Of a stretch of 64,000 nucleotides of DNA, positions 9,293 through 17,834 are shown in pieces. The notes beneath the pieces were generated by a model, which ran no database searches, was not told where the DNA came from, and saw nothing but the letters and a program-made list of their open reading frames with translations. Numbering within the stretch: the stretch's first letter is position 1; each line of letters begins with the position of its first letter. Source of the stretch: Deltaproteobacteria bacterium RBG_13_43_22 (GTDB taxonomy: Bacteria > Desulfobacterota > RBG-13-43-22); NCBI GenBank assembly GCA_001797675.1, contig MGQB01000036.1, positions 1 through 64,000 on the forward strand, read 5' to 3'. The position numbers and the translations under genes were made by a program.

Positions 9293-9789
9293 TATTTTAT
9301 TTCACTCTCTCCTGTTTTTGGCCGGCTGTATTGCGCGAGGATACTTTTTACTTTTGGTGGTGAAAGTTTGCCAAAGTAAGTCCTGTTGACCATCATAGCC
9401 GGAGCCAGAAAACAGGCTCCGAGACAGGCTACGGTCTCGAGGGTGAACTGATAATCGGGACTGGTTTCTCCTTCTTCCAGATTCAATTCCTTTTTAATAA
9501 ACCGGAGAATGCTTCGGCTTCCTTTGACATGACAGGCCGTACCCCGACAGCTTTTGATGACATTTCTCCCTTTGGGCTCCAGAGAGAAACCGGCATAGAA
9601 GGTAATGACCCCCTGAACCTCACTGGGGAACAGTTTCAAGGCCTCAGCCACGGGCTCAATGAATTCCGGAGGCAGGTAACCGAACTCCTCCTGGATATCC
9701 TGAAGCAGCGGGATAAGGGCCCAGTTCTCATCCCGATGACGTTTTATTATCTCATCGAGGCGGCCCCAATCGATCTCTTTTTGGGTCAT
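9292..9789 (-). CDS. NuoE-like [2Fe-2S] subunit
   Basis: 165 residues, usual size for the 24-kDa NADH dehydrogenase subunit. The four cluster Cys residues are in SCRGTACHVKGS and ACLGACFLAPAM (Cys-x4-Cys and Cys-x3-Cys). An N-terminal helical region (LIPLLQDIQEEFGYLP) is typical of the family. Its stop overlaps the start of the NuoF-like gene by one base, indicating translational coupling, and the NuoG/FdhA-like gene lies 82 bases upstream. Membrane Nuo subunits are absent nearby, so this is a soluble diaphorase-type module. Confidence 0.92.
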   Translation of the reverse strand: MTQKEIDWGRLDEIIKRHRDENWALIPLLQDIQEEFGYLPPEFIEPVAEALKLFPSEVQGVITFYAGFSLEPKGRNVIKSCRGTACHVKGSRSILRFIKKELNLEEGETSPDYQFTLETVACLGACFLAPAMMVNRTYFGKLSPPKVKSILAQYSRPKTGESEIK

Positions 9790-9871
9790 ACAAATATCCT
9801 CGGGAATCTCAGTAAGGTAAAAGTTATATTCCTCAACCCCGTTTTTTTAAGTGGCGAAAACAGAAACCTAA

Positions 9872-12520
9872 TCAAGTCTTTTCGATCTTTACATTGATCT
9901 CCTTGAATCCCGGAGAATTCGGAGCCTCCAAAGTCGTTAAGGGGAGTAAATTCCTGGCATCATTTTCATAAAACGCCCGGGGAACAAATATCAATCCGGG
10001 TTTTTGATTTCGCACAACTTTAACTTTTCTCTCTATGCTTCCGTAAGACGAAGATAGGCGGATTTTATCTCCGTCCAGGAGATGAAGTCGTTCCCCATCT
10101 TTTATGGAGACTTCGATCTCGCCGGATAACGGCATCTGGTTTATCCGGTTGGAAGAGCCGGTTCTCGTTCCACTGCCAAGATGGTATCTCCAGGAACCCA
10201 GGATGGCCTTAAATGGGAAATCTTCATCGCGGATATTTTCCTTTAAAGGCACCAGAGGCGAAAACAGGGCTGATTCCCCTGATTCATCCGGATGAAAAAG
10301 GGCCAGATCGCTTTTTTCCTTAATCCAGGAGCTATTCCCGTTTTTCCCCCATTGCGAGTACAGGGGGGCCAGTTCCCGGATTTCATCCCTTATTTTTTCT
10401 ATGGTCCTGTATTGGGCAGGCAAACCCATTTGATTTCCCAAAAAACTCAAGATTTCCCAGTCGGGTTTTGCCTGGCCGGGAGGCGATACTACCGGATCGA
10501 AGGATTGTATTCTTCCTTCCAGGTTGGTGAAGCTGCCCGCTTTTTCACTAAAGGCGGCCCCCGGCAGGACGACATCGGCCATTCTCACGGTTTCACTATC
10601 CAGTATGTCTTGAACAACAAGGAACTCCAGATTATCAAAGGCTTTACGGATCTGCCCGGGTTGGGGAAGACTTCGCAGGGGATTTTCCCCCATGATATAC
10701 ATCGCTTTTAGATTTCCTTCTTCCGCCGCTTCGATCATTTTGATTATATTCAGCCCCGGATCAGGGGATATTTTTATTTTCCAGGCACGGTCCCAATATT
10801 TTCTGATTTCATTATCAACCAAAGATTGACGCCCTGGAAGGAAATCCGGAACAGCTCCCATATCCCAGGCACCCAGAGCATTATTTTCCATGGTTAGAAA
10901 GTAAAATCCTGTACCCCTCTGCCCCAAACTCCCGGTCATTAGGGCGAGGTTGAGTAAAGCGTCAATGACCTCAAGCCCGTTTCTTTGTTGCAGAATCCCA
11001 TGTCCGACTACAAAAACTATTTTCTTTCCGGCCAATAGATCCGCGGCCTTTTCCAATCCTTCCGGTTCAATTTCGGTGACTCGGGATATTTGATCGAGAT
11101 TCATTGCCGATAGTTCTTTAAAATATTCGTCGGAGCCCTGAGTAAAACGTTTGACGAATTGGGCATCGTAGGCCTTCCGATGATAAAGAAGAGCCGCCAG
11201 GCCGTTTATCAGATAATAATCGGTTTGCGTTGCCAGGGGCATCCAAAGTGAAGCAAAAGGGATCAAATCCGTTCTTCTTGGATCCGCCACAATAATCGGA
11301 ACCCCTTTTATTTTTGAGACCCTTTTCAGATGGTAACCCAGCACCGGTAAAGAATGAGTTGGATCGGCTCCCAGGACAAGGACCACTTCGGCCTTTTCAA
11401 GGTCCTTTAAGGGCCCTATCGACATTCCACCCAACCTGCTCTGGAATCGGTTCAATACGGACCTCCCGGTCAGGAATCCGCCATTATCAATATGATTGGT
11501 TTGTAAAATAACCCGGGCTATTTTCTGAAATAAGTAGTTCTCTTCAAGACTGCATTTGGATGAGCCGAAAAAGGCAATGCTTTGGGGACCGTTTTTCTTT
11601 TTGATCGAAAAAAGTTTATCGGTAACCACTGCAAACGCTTCCTCCCAGGTTGCCGGAGAAAGCTCACCATTTTTGCGCAGTAATGGAGTGGTCAGCCTTT
11701 GGGAAGAACTCAAAAAATCATGGGCAAAATGCCCCCGAACGCAAAGGGTGGACTGGTTAATCGAATTTTCGACAGGAGAAGGGTTTACGTCAACGATTCG
11801 GTTATCTTGGATCCCCATAACCAGTGAACACCCCACCCCACAAAAACCGCAGATAGAAGCCATCTCTTTCTGTGGGGAACCTGCGAAAGAAACATTTTTT
11901 ACCGCAAGCGCCCCGGTGGGGCAAATGGATATGCAGGAGCCGCAAAAAGTACAGGAGGATTGTTCCAAAGGTCTGTCATGGACCGTGGCGGGCCGAGACC
12001 TGAATCCTCTCTGGTTGTAATCAATCGCCCCTACCCCAACCAGTTCATGATCGGCCCTTATACATTTACCGCACAGAATACATTTGCTGAGATCCCTGAT
12101 AATGAAAGGATTGGCCTCTTCAAAACCGGTATAATGAGGCATTGGATAAAGATCGTACGTCCCGACTCCCAACTGAGAAGCGATTTTTCTCAACTCGCAA
12201 CGGTTCCCTTTATTGCAGACAATGCAGGATTCCGGATGATTGGCCATGAGGAGGCGGATGATGTTTTTACGGTGTGCTCTGACATTCGGGGAGTCGGTCT
12301 GAACGGATAGATTCTCTGAGACGGGGGTGACACAGGATGCCAGGATGCGCCCGTTTTCATCTTCGACAAGGCAGAGACGGCAAGCACCTATGGGTTCCAG
12401 GTGGGGATGATGGCAAAGGCTGGGGATCCTGATATCGTTTTCTTTGGCGGCATTGAAAACGGTCGTCCCGGCACGACAAACGATCTTCTTTCCATTTATG
12501 GTCAGGTTTATTTCATCCAT
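9872..12520 (-). CDS. NuoG/FdhA-like iron-sulfur protein with molybdopterin-type domain lacking the Cys/Sec ligand
   Basis: 882 residues from the ATG at 12520 (the track start at 12565 adds 15 non-conserved residues). Domains in order: N-terminal [2Fe-2S] (SLCHHPHLEPIGACRLC, then SC); His-Cys cluster NHPESCIVCNKGNRC; two ferredoxin clusters CILCGKC and CTFCGSCISICP; a [4Fe-4S] site CGFCGVGC with LCVRG; then a molybdopterin oxidoreductase fold to the C-terminus. Where NAD-linked formate dehydrogenases have the Mo-binding Cys or Sec (ARLC/U-H), this reads GGFLTGRS, Thr351. No in-frame TGA is involved. Annotation pipelines would likely call it formate dehydrogenase; the missing ligand argues against formate catalysis and for a NuoG-like conduit. 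It sits in the metF/metV operon directly upstream of nuoE. Confidence 0.85.
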   Translation of the reverse strand: MDEINLTINGKKIVCRAGTTVFNAAKENDIRIPSLCHHPHLEPIGACRLCLVEDENGRILASCVTPVSENLSVQTDSPNVRAHRKNIIRLLMANHPESCIVCNKGNRCELRKIASQLGVGTYDLYPMPHYTGFEEANPFIIRDLSKCILCGKCIRADHELVGVGAIDYNQRGFRSRPATVHDRPLEQSSCTFCGSCISICPTGALAVKNVSFAGSPQKEMASICGFCGVGCSLVMGIQDNRIVDVNPSPVENSINQSTLCVRGHFAHDFLSSSQRLTTPLLRKNGELSPATWEEAFAVVTDKLFSIKKKNGPQSIAFFGSSKCSLEENYLFQKIARVILQTNHIDNGGFLTGRSVLNRFQSRLGGMSIGPLKDLEKAEVVLVLGADPTHSLPVLGYHLKRVSKIKGVPIIVADPRRTDLIPFASLWMPLATQTDYYLINGLAALLYHRKAYDAQFVKRFTQGSDEYFKELSAMNLDQISRVTEIEPEGLEKAADLLAGKKIVFVVGHGILQQRNGLEVIDALLNLALMTGSLGQRGTGFYFLTMENNALGAWDMGAVPDFLPGRQSLVDNEIRKYWDRAWKIKISPDPGLNIIKMIEAAEEGNLKAMYIMGENPLRSLPQPGQIRKAFDNLEFLVVQDILDSETVRMADVVLPGAAFSEKAGSFTNLEGRIQSFDPVVSPPGQAKPDWEILSFLGNQMGLPAQYRTIEKIRDEIRELAPLYSQWGKNGNSSWIKEKSDLALFHPDESGESALFSPLVPLKENIRDEDFPFKAILGSWRYHLGSGTRTGSSNRINQMPLSGEIEVSIKDGERLHLLDGDKIRLSSSYGSIERKVKVVRNQKPGLIFVPRAFYENDARNLLPLTTLEAPNSPGFKEINVKIEKT

Positions 12521-12643
12521 TGTTCCAACTTTTATTATTGAACAGATGAAATGCTCATGCCCCAAAACAGTACTGGGTTATCTCCAGGAAAAGACCGGGG
12601 TGGATTGAAATCCTAAAAAACCTCACTATTCTGATGGTTAAAA

Positions 12644-13519
12644 CTACTTGAGTTCAGCGGCATCCAGAAATAATCTTAGTTTATCCTCGGCTCCCAAAGT
12701 AATGATATGAATTCCTTGGCAGAGATCCTTCAGTCCGGTCACAATCTCGGTAAATATCTCGATGCTGGCCTTCTGCCTGTCGGTCGCTTTGGCTAATTTC
12801 TTGATGATCCAATCAGGAACCAATCCTGATTGTAAATGTCGATTCAGAAACTGGGCCATTCCGGCAGTTCTTAATATAATGACCTCGGCAATAACCGGTA
12901 CGCCAAAAGATCGGACCGGTTTCATAAATTTTTCAAAGGTGACCAGGTCAAAGACAGGAGTAGTCAGAAAATATCCTGTTCCCATCTTGGTTATCTCCTC
13001 CATCTCCCTCATTTCCAAATCCGGAATATTTTTCCCCCACTTGGATTCTATACCGGAACCTACAGTAAACTCGGCTTTCAGGGATAGTTCTTTACCGTCA
13101 ATGGTGGATCCCTCTTTCAGGTGGTCTAATACGGAGCTCAATTTTCCTACATCCACATGAAAGAACATCATTTCCTGAAGACTGTCTCCTGTAATCCGAT
13201 AATCTTCCGTAAACACTAAAAGATTTTCTATTCCCGCCTGATGTGCACTGATAAGATCTTTTTGTAACTGAGGGCGATTTTTGTCTCTCGTAGTGGTCTG
13301 GTATATGGATTCAAACCGGTTCTGTTTCAGAAGTTCGCATATCTTGATGCTGTCACCGACAATGCCTTCTACCTCCAGTTCCGGTACGGCAATACCGTCA
13401 ACGCGTCCGCGCACCAATTGAAGACGTTTGATAAGTTCTTGCGGTTCTTCATCAAGAGGTGCCTGAACTTCTGAAGTGACCACGAATTTCTCTTTTGTTA
13501 GAGCCTCTTTAAGCCTCAT
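12644..13519 (-). CDS. Divergent MetF paralogue
   Basis: 291 residues with the MetF barrel and the N-terminal Glu segment VVTSEVQAP, but the conserved LTGD/LRGD loop is replaced by VFTEDYR, and the middle of the protein differs from the MetF encoded at the other end of the operon. An AGGAGAGG Shine-Dalgarno precedes the ATG. It is the second gene of the operon, 34 bases after the regulator. It may be a structural or regulatory subunit, or act on a related folate substrate; loss of the key Asp-containing motif makes ordinary reductase activity doubtful. Retention of two MetF-fold genes bracketing the Nuo-like genes suggests both belong to one complex, which is inferred. Confidence 0.8.
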   Translation of the reverse strand: MRLKEALTKEKFVVTSEVQAPLDEEPQELIKRLQLVRGRVDGIAVPELEVEGIVGDSIKICELLKQNRFESIYQTTTRDKNRPQLQKDLISAHQAGIENLLVFTEDYRITGDSLQEMMFFHVDVGKLSSVLDHLKEGSTIDGKELSLKAEFTVGSGIESKWGKNIPDLEMREMEEITKMGTGYFLTTPVFDLVTFEKFMKPVRSFGVPVIAEVIILRTAGMAQFLNRHLQSGLVPDWIIKKLAKATDRQKASIEIFTEIVTGLKDLCQGIHIITLGAEDKLRLFLDAAELK

Positions 13520-13553
13520 GTTCCTCTCCTGTATATAATGCCTTGGGTCCGGA

Positions 13554-14135
13554 CTATTCCTCTCCGATTAGACCTAATAATTTGGCAACCTCCTTTTTTA
13601 ACTGGGGCAGGGGCAGGGGCTTGGAAAAGCAAAGGTCGGCGCCATAATCCTTCATCTTTTTAAATTTTTCTTCATCCAGATAAGCCGACAAGACAATAAT
13701 TTTGGTATTTTTTGTGTCTTCGTTGGATTTTACTTTTTTACAAACTTCATATCCCTTAATATCCGGCATCATAATGTCAAGGATTAAAAGGTGGGGGTTA
13801 AAATGATTGACCTGAAGGCCGGCTTCAAATCCGTCCGAGGCCGAAATAATCTCATAATCGTATTCCTCTTCTTCCAGGGCCTGGACTATCGTTTCCACTA
13901 TTATGGCGTCATCATCAACAATAAGAATGCGTTTTTTCTCACCAATAGCCTCTGTTTCAGGTATGGGTATACCCTGCTTTCTCATAAAATCTTCAAGTTT
14001 TGACCTTTTTATGCGCCTGTGGCCACCTACGGTTTTGTAAGCCTCGATATGACCGGCTTCAATCCAATTAATAATGGTCTTTGGAGAGACACTGCAATAG
14101 TTGCTGGCTTGAAAAACGGTCAGAATATCATCCAT
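13554..14135 (-). CDS. HTH-receiver regulator (excisionase/MerR-like HTH plus response-regulator receiver)
   Basis: 193 residues. Residues about 1-55 form a helix-turn-helix of the excisionase type (ASNYCSVSPKTIINWIEAGH, then VGGHRRIKRSKLEDF). Residues about 68-190 are a receiver domain with the acidic pair VDDD, phospho-Asp in LILDIMMPD, and the Lys in CFSKPLP. The DNA-binding part is N-terminal, opposite to OmpR or NarL regulators. It is the first gene of the C1 operon and lies 34 bases before the MetF paralogue. The PAS histidine kinase at 14578-16749, transcribed in the same direction, is the obvious sensor partner. It probably regulates the operon it heads; that is inference. Confidence 0.85.
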   Translation of the reverse strand: MDDILTVFQASNYCSVSPKTIINWIEAGHIEAYKTVGGHRRIKRSKLEDFMRKQGIPIPETEAIGEKKRILIVDDDAIIVETIVQALEEEEYDYEIISASDGFEAGLQVNHFNPHLLILDIMMPDIKGYEVCKKVKSNEDTKNTKIIVLSAYLDEEKFKKMKDYGADLCFSKPLPLPQLKKEVAKLLGLIGEE

Positions 14136-14173
14136 ATAGAAACCCTTCCTTATTGCAGTTATTTTTATATTTA

Positions 14174-14202
14174 CTATTATTATAATTATTTTAATTTGTC
14201 AA
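14174..14202 (-). promoter_or_regulatory. Candidate promoter of the C1 operon
   Basis: On the minus strand a perfect TTGACA (14202-14197) is followed by a continuous AT tract. At 17-base spacing the -10 would be TAATAG (14179-14174). A TATAAT occurs only 12 bases downstream, too close. The transcript would begin about 30 bases before the regulator ATG. Only the -35 and base composition support it. Confidence 0.35.
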
Positions 14203-14281
14203 GAAAATTTTTATTCCTTATAATAACTATAATAACTATAATTCCTATAATACATATGGTGCCCTCAGGACCTTTTGGGTC

Positions 14282-14409
14282 ACCACGAAGCATGAAAAAG
14301 GATTCAAGGGGCCAAGGGGTCAAGGACCGCGGGGCGGAGTGAAAGGCATGGAAGTTAAACCACTTGAACCCTAGAATCTTTGAATCCTCGAACCTTATTT
14401 TCGAATTAA
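14282..14409 (-). repeat. R1 repeat copy, right member of the inverted pair
   Basis: 128 bp, inverted relative to 4427-4554 (122/128 identical by eye). It contains the CCGCGGGGCGGAGTGAAAGG core and GATTCAAGG arms. With its partner it brackets the operon from regulator to metF; the bracketed interval is about 9.7 kb. Confidence 0.9.
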
Positions 14410-14577
14410 TAGGTAGAGATGGAATAACCGATAAAAGCAGTAAGGCTGTTGAGGATTATTGAGGAAAACCAGAGGAGTTAGCTTAATAATCTAATTTTAT
14501 TGGTAAGATATAAAGAAATTGGATAGCGTATTTCAGTGAGGTTCAGGACTCCGGCTTTCTGCATCACCGGTATCAGG

Positions 14578-16749
14578 TTATTCTTCAAAATTTTCCTTAT
14601 AACTGGGAAGAGTGATGGTAAAGGTCGTTCCTTCGCCTATCCTGCTGGAAACCTGAATATGTCCGCCATGTTCTTTAATAAACCCATAACATACAGACAA
14701 TCCAAGACCTACACCTTTGATGCTGTCCTTTGTAGTGAAAAAAGAATCGAATATTTTCTCAATGATCTCCTGGTCGATACCGATCCCGGTATCAGTGAAT
14801 TCAATATGAATATTATCTTTATTGGGACTTGTTTTGACGGTTAGGGTCCCTCCCTCAGGCATGGCATCTCTGGCATTGGATATCAGGTTGAGAAAAACCT
14901 GGCGCAGTTGATTTTTAGAGGCAAAGACCTGGTCTAAATCGGGAGAAAAAGAGGAGGCAATAGTAACCCCGTTTTCCTGCAGCTGTTTTTTTACCAGTAC
15001 CAGTATCTCATCGATAATAGTATTAATATCGACCGTTTGTTTTTCTTCTTCATCTGGCCTGGAAAAGCTGAGCATTTTTCGCAGCAGTTCTGTCAGGCGT
15101 ACGGTTTCTGAAAGAGCCATTTCAAGAATTTTTCGCCTTTTGCTCTGAGGAGAAACCTCTGTTTTCAGAAGCTCGAGGGTGTTCATAATACCATACAGAG
15201 GATTATTTAATTCATGGGCGATCTGGGAGGTCAATCGACCCATGGCCGCCAACTTTTCTGATTGAAGGAGTTGTTCTTGTGTAATCCTGAGTTTGCGTTC
15301 CATATCCAATCTCTCTTTTAAATCTACAAACACCCCTACCGAAGCAATCTCTTTACCCTGGCCGTCATAAACAATTGCTGCCGAGAGGTTTCCTTCAATG
15401 ATTTGCCCATCCCGCCGCTTATAAACCATTGGATAGGATCGCAATTTCCCAATCCCGCCATAGTCAGGGCTTCGAAGCATTTTCATGACCTGTTGGGCAA
15501 CTCCCTCGGGATAGATTTTACGGATATTCATTTTGCCGATGACCTCATAGGCTTTATACTCCAAAATCTCTTCTGCAGCCTTGTTCCATATAAAAATATC
15601 CCCTTTCATATCCGAGGCCATGATGGCATTGGGGGAGCTCTTAATGAAATTATTCAAGAAATCGTTGGTTTCCCTGAGTTCTTTCTCCATCTGTTTTCTC
15701 TGAGAAAGATCAATATTGATTCCTTCATAGCCGATTAATTTTCCCTGTTGATCATAACGAACATGACCGGTAAGAAGGACCGGAATTATAGTGCCGTCCT
15801 TTCGCTTAAATTCTACTTCGTAGCCGATCACATGGCCTTGTTTTTCAATCATATCCATGAATTTATTTCGATCCTCGGCCCTGGCATATAGATCCTTGGT
15901 GATATCGATGTTCAGAAAATCCTCTTTACTTTTATAACCCAACATGTCGAGTAAGGCCTGATTGGCGTTTATAAATTTTCCCTCTCGAGTGCTGATAAAT
16001 ACGCCGCAGCCAACGTTTTCAAACAATCTTTTATATTCTTCCTCCATCTGTTTTCTTTGAGATTGATCAACCATAATGCCTTCATATCCCAAGATCTTAT
16101 TTTCATTATCATAACGAACATGACTGGTCATCAAAACCGGAAGAAGGCTGCCATCTTTTCGTTTGAAGTTTACTTCATAGTCAATGACATATCCATTTTG
16201 TTCTATGTTATCCATGAATTTGTCTCGATCTTCGGGTCTGACATATAGATCTTTGGTGATTTCGATGTTTAGAAACTCTTCTTTACTCTCATAGCCCAAC
16301 ATATCCAACAGGTAACGATTGGCATTTAAAAATTTGCCTTCTTTACTACTCACATACAAACCGCTGCGAACATGCTCAAATAATCTTTTATAATCTTCTT
16401 CCGAAGATCTTGCTTTTTCTTCACTTATTTTCCTCTTGGTAATGTCCTTAAAAATACTCACCTTCGATTTAGAGACATTTTTGTTTTTCAAGGACATTTC
16501 AATGAGGGTATAATATTTCCCCTTGGCTGGGAGGTGTAATTCGCTATTAAGGGTGGCGCCCTCGAAAACTTCTTCTGCCCGGCACCAAGGACACCTTTCG
16601 TCACTTCCATTGATTACTCTATAGCACTTCTTTCCAACGCCTTCTCCAAAGTCCCGAATCATTGACTTATTCATGAATTCTATAGTGAAATCCTCTTTGA
16701 TGACGCAAATGCCTTCTTCAATCAAGTTAAGAATTGAAATTGCTTTCAT
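14578..16749 (-). CDS. Cytoplasmic PAS-rich sensor histidine kinase
   Basis: 723 residues, no transmembrane segment. An N-terminal PAS-like domain contains CYRVINGSDERCPWCRAEEV, a Cys arrangement that could bind metal or sense redox state. Two PAS domains follow that are close duplicates of each other (about residues 120-240 and 245-365; shared LDMLGY, KDLY, EDR.KFMD), then a fourth PAS (about 370-485). The phospho-acceptor is His512 in SQIAHELNNPL, and an HATPase domain with DTGIGIDQE and GVGLGLSVCYG ends the protein. There is no receiver, so it needs a partner; the HTH-receiver protein encoded 440 bases downstream on the same strand fits. Confidence 0.92.
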   Translation of the reverse strand: MKAISILNLIEEGICVIKEDFTIEFMNKSMIRDFGEGVGKKCYRVINGSDERCPWCRAEEVFEGATLNSELHLPAKGKYYTLIEMSLKNKNVSKSKVSIFKDITKRKISEEKARSSEEDYKRLFEHVRSGLYVSSKEGKFLNANRYLLDMLGYESKEEFLNIEITKDLYVRPEDRDKFMDNIEQNGYVIDYEVNFKRKDGSLLPVLMTSHVRYDNENKILGYEGIMVDQSQRKQMEEEYKRLFENVGCGVFISTREGKFINANQALLDMLGYKSKEDFLNIDITKDLYARAEDRNKFMDMIEKQGHVIGYEVEFKRKDGTIIPVLLTGHVRYDQQGKLIGYEGINIDLSQRKQMEKELRETNDFLNNFIKSSPNAIMASDMKGDIFIWNKAAEEILEYKAYEVIGKMNIRKIYPEGVAQQVMKMLRSPDYGGIGKLRSYPMVYKRRDGQIIEGNLSAAIVYDGQGKEIASVGVFVDLKERLDMERKLRITQEQLLQSEKLAAMGRLTSQIAHELNNPLYGIMNTLELLKTEVSPQSKRRKILEMALSETVRLTELLRKMLSFSRPDEEEKQTVDINTIIDEILVLVKKQLQENGVTIASSFSPDLDQVFASKNQLRQVFLNLISNARDAMPEGGTLTVKTSPNKDNIHIEFTDTGIGIDQEIIEKIFDSFFTTKDSIKGVGLGLSVCYGFIKEHGGHIQVSSRIGEGTTFTITLPSYKENFEE

Positions 16750-16782
16750 ATTTTCCCCCTTGATTTTGTTTTTTTCTTTCCC

Positions 16783-16859
16783 TATACTCTTCTCATCAAA
16801 GAAAAACCTTTATCATAATTATAATATACTCTTCCCATCAAAACGCAAGTTCTCTATCT
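16783..16859 (+). repeat. R4 short repeat, two units
   Basis: TATACTCTTCTCATCAAA (16783-16800) and TATACTCTTCCCATCA followed by AAACGCAAGTTCTCTATC (16825-16859). The same word recurs at 59919, 59964 and 61355. The units lie in the spacer between the divergent histidine kinase and activase genes, so they may also contribute promoter or operator sequence. Confidence 0.7.
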
Positions 16860-16899
16860 GATAAACATGATAACTGCTTGGAAAAGATTTGAATAGTCT

Positions 16900-17829
16900 A
16901 TGATAAAACATGAACCGGAGGCCCGACCAGACCAGGGATCCATTTTTCTTATCCAAAGTTACAGCACCAATGACGGTCCTGGGATAAGAACCACGGTCTT
17001 TATCAAAGGTTGTCCCCTTAAGTGTCTGTGGTGCCACAACCCGGAATCCGCCAACAGTTTTCCGGAACTCATGATTCATGATGATCGGTGTATCGGCTGC
17101 CGTAAATGTCTGGAGATTTGTCCGGTAAAGGCCATCTCCTTTCATCCGGAAAAAGGCAGACGGATCAACCGCAAACGGTGCAATCGTTGTCTTGAATGCG
17201 TTGCGGTTTGCCCGGCCAAATCCTTGACCGCGGTGGGTGAAATCATGACCGTTGAGCAGGTGATGGCCGAGATCCTTAAAGACGAGTTGTTTTTTAACCG
17301 CTCCGGCGGAGGGGTAACCGTTTCCGGCGGGGAACCGCTTTCCCAAGGCCCCTTTGTCCTCAAGCTGTTAATGGCCTGTAAAGAACGGGGGTTGCACACA
17401 GCGTTGGATACCAGCGGGTATGGCTCCTGGTCTGTTTTGGAAAAGCTTCTCGATTATCTGGACCTGATTATGTTTGACGTCAAACATATGGACCCCAAAG
17501 CCCATAGCCGGGGCACCGGGAAAAGTAATGTGTTACCCATTTCCAACTTACGACAGATCCCTCGGGACATCAAGGTCTGGATAAGGCTGCCGCTCATCCC
17601 CGGTTACAATGATTCCACAGAAAATTTGAATAAAGTGATTGCCTTAACCCGGGAAACAGGGGCGGAAAAAATTTCTCTTTTGCCCTTTAATCGTTACGGG
17701 GACGGAAAATATCTGAACTTGGGCCGGAAAATACCCTTCCCGGGGATCAACCCGTTCAGCCGGAAAAAGATAGAAGAATTCAGGGCCCACCTGGAAAGGT
17801 CCGGACTTCCGGTGACTGTAGGAGAATAG
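16900..17829 (+). CDS. Glycyl-radical enzyme activating enzyme (radical SAM)
   Basis: 309 residues. The SAM-binding [4Fe-4S] motif is GCPLKCLWCHNPES (Cys38, Cys42, Cys45). It is followed by a ferredoxin insert with two clusters, CIGCRKCLEICP and CNRCLECVAVCP, as in activases of non-PFL glycyl-radical enzymes. SGGEPL is the SAM-methionine contact. It generates the Gly radical on a partner such as the enzyme encoded at 783. The two genes are 13.6 kb apart with the C1 operon and kinase between, whereas such pairs are normally adjacent; no other glycyl-radical enzyme is visible in the window. The crotonase downstream may belong to the same pathway. Confidence 0.92.
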   Translation: MIKHEPEARPDQGSIFLIQSYSTNDGPGIRTTVFIKGCPLKCLWCHNPESANSFPELMIHDDRCIGCRKCLEICPVKAISFHPEKGRRINRKRCNRCLECVAVCPAKSLTAVGEIMTVEQVMAEILKDELFFNRSGGGVTVSGGEPLSQGPFVLKLLMACKERGLHTALDTSGYGSWSVLEKLLDYLDLIMFDVKHMDPKAHSRGTGKSNVLPISNLRQIPRDIKVWIRLPLIPGYNDSTENLNKVIALTRETGAEKISLLPFNRYGDGKYLNLGRKIPFPGINPFSRKKIEEFRAHLERSGLPVTVGE

Positions 17830-17834
17830 AAAAA

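Larger units (their letters stand above)
14136..14577. other. Intergenic region upstream of the C1 operon
   Basis: 442 bases. The part next to the regulator gene is extremely AT-rich, with iterated ATAACTATA/TATAAT words (about 14218-14255) that could serve as operator or melting region. The middle is an R1 repeat copy (14282-14409). The last 160 bases before the kinase stop show nothing I recognise. Confidence 0.6.

Noticed and set aside
9872-12520. Selenocysteine formate dehydrogenase
   Set aside because: The frame has no internal TGA and the Cys/Sec position is Thr, so a catalytic formate dehydrogenase is not supported.
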